Source: Clostridiales bacterium UBA6363
GTDB taxonomy: Bacteria > Bacillota > Clostridia > UBA1381
DNA: 12,000 bases
Direction: 5' to 3'
Assembly (NCBI GenBank): GCA_002438865.1
Contig: DJRJ01000033.1
Span: forward strand, 1-12,000
The notes below the pieces were generated by a model that made no database searches, was not told where the DNA came from, and saw only the letters and a list, made by a program, of their open reading frames with translations. Each line of letters starts with the position of its first letter. The first letter of the stretch is position 1. Positions 5,834-12,000 of this stretch are shown here, one piece after another. Position numbers and translations under genes: made by a program.

Positions 5834-8458
5834 TCAGTCTAACTCGTAGCTGTCGGGGCCATCCTCAAATATGAACCATGCCACTTCTCTGCTTTCATTA
5901 AGATAGAACCAGATGTTGTCGCCTTTTCTGAGGTTCATTGTTTTTGCGCCTCTGTATTCTCTTATATAGCTTACATCATCAGATGTTCCATATCTCATAC
6001 TAACGCTCTTGAATGTATTTCTGTCATGTCTGTAAGCTGTACACGGATCACCGTCCGTAATACCTCTGTCCTTAAACTTATACGTGTCGGTAAGCTGACC
6101 GTCCACTATAAACTGAACAACGTAATCGTTTCTGTAGGAGAGATCGTCCGCTCTGTACAGACCCTCGCCCGCAGCAGATGACCATGTATCTGTCTGCCAT
6201 GTACTCGGATCGCCCGAGAAGTCTTTCTTTTCGTAAATTATGATAGACTCCTTACAGCCTCTTGTTGCTCTGTACTTGATATAGAAGTTTACGTCTATAC
6301 CCTCAGCCTTTATAAAATCGTTGCTTACTGTAAATGAGTTGTTGTTTGCAAGTACAATGCTTGATGTATCGTCATCTATGTACTTAATATCGGTAATAAA
6401 TCCGTATGACATAAACGCTGTGTAAGAATTTTCCCAGCCGAGTCCCATAAAGTACTGCGGAACGGGGTTATATCTTACATTGTAATCACTCACAAATCTT
6501 GCCGTGCCCGTCGGATGCATATACATCATACTGCTGTAATTTGTTTTTCTTACGGTAAATTCACCGTCGATATTAAGGATAAGGAACCACTTTGCATCAC
6601 CTATATACTGTCCGCACACAACCTTTTGTTCCGGGATATTGTGTCCCGTAAAGTTTGAGGCGTAACCAAAGTTCTCCACATAGCCTATATTCTTTATCTC
6701 ATTGTTTCCGTTAATGGTAAATTCGAGGAAACCGCCGCCCTCGTAATCCTTTGATACACTCTGTGCATATGCAAAGCTCAAAGAGCCGCTCTTTAACTTA
6801 TCGGCAACCTTGTATTCACTCTCGCCGGTGTTATCGTCGATATTGAATATCTTTATATACTTGTCGCCTGTTCCTTTTTCCTCGTATGCGTTTGTGATAA
6901 CGCCTCGAACTGTATTGTTTGTCTCATTCGACGTATCAATACGGATAAATCTTATCTTCATATCGTCCGAGAAGAACGCCGTAACATTATGACCTGCAAG
7001 CTTATCATAGTCATAACCTTTTCTGTATTCGCCGTTAGGAACATTCCAGTTACAGCAGTTCTCATCAACGTCATAGTAAACGCCGTCGATTTTAAGCTTA
7101 TTACCGTCCTTTTTACCCTCGACTTTACCGTGCTTGCCTCGGCTTGACGCAACAATCATCATCTTATTCTGATCTTTGTCGTACCAGTAGTCAAACACAT
7201 AGTTTTCCTTAAGCCTTATAACGCCGTCAGCCTTGATACCGTCGATATAAACTTCAAGAGTTGAGAAGTCCTCCATATCGTACCAGATAAGAGTATCTTC
7301 AGCTACATCAAATCTGAGCTGTTCGGTTACCGCATAGCGGACAAGACCGCCCTCCTTTAAGGGATATGCGTCAATTCTTATGATTTCATCATCCTGAATA
7401 ATTACCTTTGCAAAAGTACCGATGTAGTTGTATGTTTCGGTTGTAACCTTTTTGTCCTCGTAGTATACCGCAACGTCCTCGCTAAGCTCATATGTCTTGT
7501 CGGCGTTCTTAAGATGAATATACTTAATATCGCTTACGCTTATGTCGCTGTTTTTATCGAGTTTGTTTACTTCATCGATATAATCGAACTGAACGTCCGA
7601 GCCTTTCTTTACCTCAATGAAAACGATTTCATCGGTATCGGTATCAACGTAAATATATCCGCTGCCGCCGATTGCTGAAACATCAATCTTTTTTGACGCA
7701 AAAAGCTTTTCCGTCTGTCCCTTTCTGTCACCGCCGATATATTTTACCTCGATACTGTTGTCCGAGGTATCTGTGTTTAAAAAGTCTGCTCTGTACTTCT
7801 TAACGCCCAGTAAATCCTCGGCAACGGTTGTTTCCGTGCTTTTTGTATACGAAATTCTGTCGCCCTCGTAGGTAATATCGTACGTATATGCTTTATGCAT
7901 ATTGTAAACCATCATTGCGGCGTCTGCCTTAGTGATGGTTGCTCCGCCCGATGTGCCGTTAAAGAGATAGCTGTCACGGGCAACCTCCATATAACCGTTG
8001 GGGTATCCGCCTCTTAAGTTTGCAATAGGCTCGGCTTTCATTGTGCGGACAGCCATTGCGGCAGCCTCTGCAACGGAAACCGCTCTTGACGGGTAGAACA
8101 TTCTCTCGTCATTTAATGTTACTATTCCGAGTCTTAATGCTGCCTCGGATACCTTCCACGCCTGGCTTCCTGCCGAAACATCGGCAAAGCTCTGAGCGTC
8201 GCCCACGATTGTGCCGTAATCAAAGCCTGCGGCTTTGATGAAATAATCGGCAGCCTGTGTTCTTGTAATTTCTGAATTATCTATTATTTCCGAATCGCCG
8301 AAAATTCCGAATGCCTTCAAGTAGCTTTCAACCTCCGAGGATACTGCGCTTTTAGCGGCGGTGTCCTCGCCGCCCTCCGCCGCAAATGCGGCGAAAGGCG
8401 TGATAAGCATAGCAATGGACATAAGAATTGCCAGACTGTTTTTCCATAATTTATTCAT
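5834..8458 (-). CDS. Secreted SLH-domain protein with a long repetitive beta-rich region of unknown function
   Basis: The protein has 874 residues. Residues 1-27 form a signal peptide (MNKLWKN, hydrophobic core, AAFAA). Residues 45-192 hold three SLH-like units, with motif positions reading ITRTQAADYF, VSVAEAAAMAV and ITKADAAMMVY, so attachment to the wall is at the N-terminus, opposite to its two SLH-bearing neighbours. Residues about 215-874 are beta-rich, with several units each ending in a short hairpin of the form D/N-x-x-(E/K)-(I/M)-x-x-I, for example DDEIIRIDAY at 356-365. I recognise no enzyme motif, membrane segment or LPXTG signal. The ATG at 8458 follows a good AAAGGA site. The gene starts 33 bases after the large modular protein and is probably in the same operon. 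Similar SLH-plus-beta proteins occur in Clostridia, but their function is not established. A structural or adhesive surface role is inference. Confidence 0.9.
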   Translation of the reverse strand: MNKLWKNSLAILMSIAMLITPFAAFAAEGGEDTAAKSAVSSEVESYLKAFGIFGDSEIIDNSEITRTQAADYFIKAAGFDYGTIVGDAQSFADVSAGSQAWKVSEAALRLGIVTLNDERMFYPSRAVSVAEAAAMAVRTMKAEPIANLRGGYPNGYMEVARDSYLFNGTSGGATITKADAAMMVYNMHKAYTYDITYEGDRISYTKSTETTVAEDLLGVKKYRADFLNTDTSDNSIEVKYIGGDRKGQTEKLFASKKIDVSAIGGSGYIYVDTDTDEIVFIEVKKGSDVQFDYIDEVNKLDKNSDISVSDIKYIHLKNADKTYELSEDVAVYYEDKKVTTETYNYIGTFAKVIIQDDEIIRIDAYPLKEGGLVRYAVTEQLRFDVAEDTLIWYDMEDFSTLEVYIDGIKADGVIRLKENYVFDYWYDKDQNKMMIVASSRGKHGKVEGKKDGNKLKIDGVYYDVDENCCNWNVPNGEYRKGYDYDKLAGHNVTAFFSDDMKIRFIRIDTSNETNNTVRGVITNAYEEKGTGDKYIKIFNIDDNTGESEYKVADKLKSGSLSFAYAQSVSKDYEGGGFLEFTINGNNEIKNIGYVENFGYASNFTGHNIPEQKVVCGQYIGDAKWFLILNIDGEFTVRKTNYSSMMYMHPTGTARFVSDYNVRYNPVPQYFMGLGWENSYTAFMSYGFITDIKYIDDDTSSIVLANNNSFTVSNDFIKAEGIDVNFYIKYRATRGCKESIIIYEKKDFSGDPSTWQTDTWSSAAGEGLYRADDLSYRNDYVVQFIVDGQLTDTYKFKDRGITDGDPCTAYRHDRNTFKSVSMRYGTSDDVSYIREYRGAKTMNLRKGDNIWFYLNESREVAWFIFEDGPDSYELD
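5837..7816 (-). other. Repetitive beta-module region of the 874-residue SLH protein
   Basis: Residues about 215-874 contain recurring hairpin endings: DTDEIVFIEV (275-284), QDDEIIRIDAY (355-365), QNKMMIVASS (430-439), SDDMKIRFIRI (497-507), NGNNEIKNIGYV (583-594), CKESIIIYEK (735-744) and NESREVAWFIFED (854-866). The first five are about 65-90 residues apart. Longer gaps later may hide degenerate copies. Several units also contain a Y-x-V/L strand, as in KTYELSEDVAVYY and GVYYDVDEN, and one has the turn LAGHNVTAFF. Confidence 0.55.
7883..8326 (-). other. N-terminal SLH repeats of the 874-residue protein
   Basis: Residues 45-192 contain three SLH-type units. Unit one has IFGDSEIIDNSEITRTQAAD, unit two FADV...WKVSEAALRLGIV then VSVAEAA, and unit three the degenerate GYMEVARDSYLFNG then ITKADAAMMVY. 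The middle unit has lost the ITR motif. They should mediate non-covalent binding to secondary cell-wall polymer. Confidence 0.8.
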
Positions 8459-8468
8459 ACTTCTTTTT

Positions 8469-8474
8469 TCCTTT
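8469..8474 (-). promoter_or_regulatory. Ribosome binding site for the 874-residue SLH protein
   Basis: The minus strand reads AGAAAGGAAAAAAGAAGTATG. AAAGGA at 8474-8469 sits 10 bases before the ATG at 8458-8456, within a 33-base gap after the TAA stop at 8494-8492. It supports the chosen start. Confidence 0.7.
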
Positions 8475-8491
8475 CTCTGCCCGAACTTTGA

Positions 8492-11400
8492 TTACAGCTT
8501 TAAGGAGAGCTGGTAGAGTACCTTTGCTGCCATAGCTCTTGTTACACTGCCGAACGGGTCGAACTTATTGTCGCCCACTCCGCTTACAAGACCCCAGCGG
8601 TAAAGCTCTCTGATTGCTTCCTGTGCATAATCGCTTGCTGTGTCACTGAACTGAATATCCGAATAAATCTCCGACATCTTAATATTGTCTGTCTTTATTG
8701 CACGGTATATAATCGTGCACATATCCTGTCTTGTGATGTCCATACCCGTTCCGAAATTGTTATCGTCAATTCCGTTTATAAGTCCCGACTTTGCGGCAAT
8801 GGTAACGAATTTTGCATACCATGCGTCCTTATCCATATCCGCAAATTCTGCCGGGTCATATTGGTATGTGTCATAACCCAATACGTTTACAATTATCTTT
8901 GCAAACTGTTCACGGGTTATTGTGTCGTTCGGTCTGTAAGTACCGTCGTCAAAGCCGTTTATGTAGCCCTTCTTTGCAAGGTAGAGAATAGCGTCCTTTG
9001 CCCAGGGTACGTCTGCAATGTCGGTAAAGTTATCGGCATTTCCGGTGTTTGTATCATCGGGCTTTGTATCGGGGCTCGGAGCCCAGTCATCGGGTTTAAC
9101 GCCGTTGTTACGGCTTGCACTTCCGTTGTCTGAACCGCCGCCCTGCTGACCGCCGCCCTGCTGGGTGTTCTTCCTTGCGGTAAACGAATATGTTCCGTTT
9201 ACGTTTGCAACGGCTGTGGCATCTGCCTGTGCGTTGTAAACCTCGCATCTGCCCGAAACGGTAAGATTTGCCGTTCCTGCAGTAACGGTTGAGAATTTAA
9301 CCGTCATAAGTGTTCCCGTAAGAGTATTTCCGTCTTTTGTACCGGAAATTGTTACACTGCCGCTTTCCGTCTTAACCGCTGCGCCGTCAGGCGTGTCGGT
9401 TACAGCCTTTGCGCCGTTCAATGCAACATATGTCGGGTTGTACGAAAGCTTAATCGTGTAGTTGTTTACCGTTTCGTTTCTGTCAGCCGGCATTGCCACC
9501 GTAACAGTCGTGGTTGAACCGGTTGATGTGCTTGACATAACCGTTGTGATTGCCGGAACGGTATAGTCGATTGTAGCCGGAGTATCGGCATTTGTTGTAA
9601 GCGTTGTATTGTATGTGCCTGTCATTCCCTCTGCCGAAGCCGCACCGCTGATGTTCAGCGTGTACTGCGTATTCTGCTTAAGCGGTTCAAGGAAATTAAG
9701 CGTATACAGCTTTGTGTTATTGTCATATGCGCCGTAGAAGCCTACATATTTTGTCTCCTCACCGTCGGCGTAGCTTAATGTTACGCCGTTTGACGTAAGA
9801 GTTTTGGCGTCCATATCCTCCGAGAACTGAACCATAAGCGACTTTGCGCCTGCCGACATTGACGGCGACGTTGTACCCTTATCGTCCTGTATTCTTGAAA
9901 CCGACCAGGCAGCGCCCGTATCGATTGTCATCTGGTCAACGTAGAATATAGGTCCTGTTTCCTGCTGTGAGCTGTTGTAACGGAATGAGTACTGCGTTGC
10001 TTTCGCATAATCCATTGCCTGGCTCTGCGATAAGCCGTTTGCCGTACCCGAGCAAGCGTCGGGGAGTTCTTTAAGCGGAATATCAACGTATACCCACTTT
10101 TCCAAAGCGGAAACGTAGTCCGAAACCTTAACCGCCGAATACATTGTTGTGGTTGTGCCGGCAACCGGTTCGCCGATACCAACGCCCACTTCAAATTTGC
10201 TTAAATCGGCGTTTCTGTCTGCCCACAGCCAGAAGCCGAGGTGACCGCCGTTGTCACGGTAATTCTTTATGTCTATTTTTCCCGAAAGCGCACCCGTTAC
10301 GGTATTTGCTTTTCTTGTTGAGAAGTCGAACTTCATCGACTTTTTGCCGATAATTGACTTTGTTGTTGTTTCACTCATTTCAAGACCTGCCATAGGCGCT
10401 CTCGATAACGAGGAGTCAAGTGCATCGTCATAGATAACAGCCGATGTGTTCATCTTCGGGTTTTTGATTACAAACTGTTCCGTCTGCGTTTCGTTTGATG
10501 TTGCGCCTGCCGCATTTACGGCACGTACACCGAATACGAGCGCCGTATCGTAGGAAACGTTTTCAACAGTGTATGTAACGTCGTTTGTTTCGGCAATCTT
10601 TTCGCCGTTTAAGTAAATGTAATACTTTTCGGCAAAATTCGGAGCCGCATATGAAAGCTCAACCTGATTAAGGTTTTTAACCTCATAGCCGAGATTTGTA
10701 GGTCTGCCGAGGCACGAAGCCGTTACGGTTATGGGGTTTGTGGCGAGTGATTCGAGATTGTTTGTATCAACCGCCGTCATTGTGTATGTGTAATCATTGT
10801 GTTCAACAAACTCCGTATCTCTGAACGAGGTTTCGTCTGCGCCGAACGTTCTGTAGAGCGAGCCGTTTCTGTAGAGTCTGTATTCCTTTAAGTCACCGAA
10901 CAGCGGAGCCTGCCATGAAATGTCAACCGCAAGCTCTGTTGTAGCCGATTCCTGTGAAGCTGCCTGAACTTTTCTCGGGTGGTCGATTGTACGGATTGTT
11001 GTTTCATCACTCTGCATTACCGATTTTGTACCGTACTCGTCTACCGCCTCAACCTCGTACTTGAACTTAACGCCTGCGGGGAAGTTGCCGTTCTCGTAAT
11101 AGTCCACGTACTGGTTCTTTGTTGTTTCTCCGATAAATCTTCTCTCACCGTCGCCGTCTGTTCTGTACACATTGTACTTAACGGCTTTGTCGGCTGTGTG
11201 AGTCCATTTTAATATTATTTTATCTTCTTTAACATCATAAATTCTGAAATCCGTTTCCGGTGCAATGTTTGTTACGAACGAATTTCCGCAGTAAATGTAA
11301 CCGCTTGTGTATGCCGGTGTTTCAAAAAGCGGATCGCTTTCATTGTTGTTACCGTCACGTACACGGCGCATAAAGCCCATAATTCTTATTGCTTTCCAGT

Positions 11401-12000
11401 CAAGGTCCTGAACAACATCGGGAGTATTTGCAGCTGCCCATTCGTTGTTTCTCATATTCTGGAATGCGTGCGGGTTTGCAAGGGTGAAATCCTTAAGCGG
11501 AATTGCGATAGTTGTTGTCGCACCCTTGTCTGCGTCCGTGATGTAATCGGTCACGGGAACTGCAACGTAGTTTCTCGAATCGGCATGGCTGCCGTCAGAA
11601 GCCGAGTCACCCATCATAAAGTAAAGGTTATCGAGCGGAACTTCTTCGTCAATCTTTATTGTAAAGATTGCATAACCCGTATCTTTAACATTATTTATGT
11701 TATAGGAAGCTTTCTGGTTACCATTGTCGCCGCCCTTCGCTTCGAGATAAGCTATACCGGCTGTCATATAACCTCTGTAAACCTTTATCTGCCATTTTCC
11801 CGGCTCATCGTACTGGCTGTACTCCTTGAAGTTTGCCGGATTTAAGTTATATCTTAAAATCTGACCTGTACCCATTCCGGGGATTGACGCTGCGTTTACA
11901 TTTGACTGACCGCCGCCGTTTTCGGTATACGGGTTTGAGTATGCCGCTCTGTCGCCCGCCCATGAGAAGTCACGTACATTCGGGTTCCACACGATTGTAT
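8492..12000 (-). CDS. Large modular SLH-anchored glycan-binding/scaffold-like surface protein, 5' end beyond window
   Basis: The frame is open to the right edge. A GTG at 11992 is an internal valine (frame reads T-I-V-W-N-P-N-V): there is no signal peptide and the sequence begins inside a domain. Residues are counted from this valine. Positions 1-235 are a carbohydrate-binding-like jelly roll (GKWQIKVYRGYMTAGIAYLE, then TTIAIPLKDF). Three fibronectin type III domains follow at about 240-335, 338-425 and 429-510. A second binding-like module spans 517-693 (GHLGFWLWADRN, WVYVDIPLKEL). An Ig-like domain spans about 696-800 (VQFSEDMDAKTL, LNFLEPLKQNTQYTL), and a cohesin-like domain about 806-938. 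A Gln/Gly-rich then Asp/Pro-rich linker runs from 942 to 988, and three SLH repeats from 989 to 1166. No catalytic motif is visible in this part, but one could lie upstream. The architecture suggests a surface glycan-binding or anchoring protein, and it is the first gene of the visible operon. Confidence 0.92.
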   Translation of the reverse strand, partial: TIVWNPNVRDFSWAGDRAAYSNPYTENGGGQSNVNAASIPGMGTGQILRYNLNPANFKEYSQYDEPGKWQIKVYRGYMTAGIAYLEAKGGDNGNQKASYNINNVKDTGYAIFTIKIDEEVPLDNLYFMMGDSASDGSHADSRNYVAVPVTDYITDADKGATTTIAIPLKDFTLANPHAFQNMRNNEWAAANTPDVVQDLDWKAIRIMGFMRRVRDGNNNESDPLFETPAYTSGYIYCGNSFVTNIAPETDFRIYDVKEDKIILKWTHTADKAVKYNVYRTDGDGERRFIGETTKNQYVDYYENGNFPAGVKFKYEVEAVDEYGTKSVMQSDETTIRTIDHPRKVQAASQESATTELAVDISWQAPLFGDLKEYRLYRNGSLYRTFGADETSFRDTEFVEHNDYTYTMTAVDTNNLESLATNPITVTASCLGRPTNLGYEVKNLNQVELSYAAPNFAEKYYIYLNGEKIAETNDVTYTVENVSYDTALVFGVRAVNAAGATSNETQTEQFVIKNPKMNTSAVIYDDALDSSLSRAPMAGLEMSETTTKSIIGKKSMKFDFSTRKANTVTGALSGKIDIKNYRDNGGHLGFWLWADRNADLSKFEVGVGIGEPVAGTTTTMYSAVKVSDYVSALEKWVYVDIPLKELPDACSGTANGLSQSQAMDYAKATQYSFRYNSSQQETGPIFYVDQMTIDTGAAWSVSRIQDDKGTTSPSMSAGAKSLMVQFSEDMDAKTLTSNGVTLSYADGEETKYVGFYGAYDNNTKLYTLNFLEPLKQNTQYTLNISGAASAEGMTGTYNTTLTTNADTPATIDYTVPAITTVMSSTSTGSTTTVTVAMPADRNETVNNYTIKLSYNPTYVALNGAKAVTDTPDGAAVKTESGSVTISGTKDGNTLTGTLMTVKFSTVTAGTANLTVSGRCEVYNAQADATAVANVNGTYSFTARKNTQQGGGQQGGGSDNGSASRNNGVKPDDWAPSPDTKPDDTNTGNADNFTDIADVPWAKDAILYLAKKGYINGFDDGTYRPNDTITREQFAKIIVNVLGYDTYQYDPAEFADMDKDAWYAKFVTIAAKSGLINGIDDNNFGTGMDITRQDMCTIIYRAIKTDNIKMSEIYSDIQFSDTASDYAQEAIRELYRWGLVSGVGDNKFDPFGSVTRAMAAKVLYQLSLKL
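8495..9028 (-). other. C-terminal SLH repeat trimer of the large modular protein
   Basis: These are residues 989-1166. The units begin FTDIADVPWAKDAILYLAKK, FADMDKDAWYAKFVTIAAKS and FSDTASDYAQEAIRELYRW. Each continues with a G-(L/Y)-(I/V)-(N/S)-G turn, and the motif positions read TREQ, TRQD and TRAM. This is the most canonical SLH trimer in the window and strongly supports cell-wall attachment. Confidence 0.93.
9134..9163 (-). repeat. Perfect 15-bp tandem duplication encoding a QQGGG linker repeat
   Basis: The plus-strand unit ACCGCCGCCCTGCTG occurs twice with no mismatch. On the minus strand it encodes the QQGGGQQGGG linker between the cohesin-like domain and the SLH repeats. The exact DNA identity suggests recent slippage, which would vary linker length. 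Confidence 0.85.
9179..9577 (-). other. Cohesin-like domain of the large modular protein
   Basis: Residues 806-938 match the cohesin pattern. A VTVAMPAD strand leads to YTIKLSYNPTYVALNGAKAV, which resembles the family's F-x-L-x-Y-D-P-x-x-L-x-x-x-x-V core. GNTLTGTLMTVKFSTVTAGTA then resembles the later G-x-(L/V)-x-x-(I/V)-x-F segment, and it closes with a strand at NGTYSF. Cohesins bind dockerins in cellulosomes, but the same fold occurs in stand-alone surface proteins. Confidence 0.6.
10463..11275 (-). other. Three fibronectin type III domains of the large modular protein
   Basis: Residues 240-510 hold three consecutive units. Each shows a W- or Y-centred B strand (ILKWTHT, DISWQAP, ELSYAAP), a YNVYRT/YRLYRNG/YYIYLNG C strand, and a (Y/F)xVxAV(D/N) F strand (YEVEAVDEYG, YTMTAVDTNN, FGVRAVNAAG). 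Such domains usually act as spacers between catalytic and binding modules in secreted bacterial hydrolases. Confidence 0.85.

Noticed and set aside
11990..11992. GTG as a possible start of the large modular protein
   Set aside because: The frame stays open to base 12000, no ribosome binding site or signal peptide follows, and the sequence begins within a beta-rich domain. The true start is outside the window.

Overview
The window is about 12 kb of tightly packed, minus-strand coding sequence. It looks like the genome of a low-to-mid-GC Gram-positive anaerobe of the Clostridia, probably a gut or rumen fibre degrader. Three things support this: AGGAGG-type ribosome binding sites, Gram-positive signal peptides, and S-layer homology (SLH) domains on every protein whose relevant end is complete. 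The species cannot be fixed from the sequence. A pectin- or plant-glycan-degrading Clostridia lineage is a reasonable guess, but only that.

Layout in transcription order, from high to low coordinates. (1) 8492-12000 is the 3' part of a very large modular surface protein: carbohydrate-binding-like module, three fibronectin type III domains, second binding-like module, bacterial Ig-like domain, cohesin-like domain, Gln/Gly-rich linker, three SLH repeats. Its start lies beyond the window. (2) 5834-8458 is an 874-residue secreted protein with N-terminal SLH repeats followed by a long beta-rich region of unknown function. (3) 2252-5755 is an 1167-residue secreted glycoside hydrolase with an N-terminal jelly-roll-like module, a clan GH-A-type TIM barrel with two visible catalytic glutamates, and C-terminal SLH repeats. 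(4) 1-2241 is the N-terminal part of a secreted GLUG-repeat protein that runs off the left edge.

The gaps between genes are 33, 78 and 10 bases, all on one strand, with no recognisable promoter or intrinsic terminator between them. The genes are therefore probably one transcription unit. The only notable intergenic structure is a 34-bp imperfect palindrome at 5791-5824. There is no gene-free stretch above 100 bases, and I see no RNA gene, mobile element, CRISPR array or attachment site.

My reading (inference) is an operon for a cell-wall-attached, glycan-directed surface assembly. One enzyme cuts polysaccharide, the large modular protein binds glycans and perhaps partner proteins, and the SLH/beta-module and GLUG proteins act as surface structural or adhesive components. 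The most interesting points are the cohesin-like domain in an SLH-anchored protein, the uncharacterised repetitive beta region of the 874-residue protein, a hydrolase I cannot place in a numbered family, and the regular cysteine registers of the GLUG protein.
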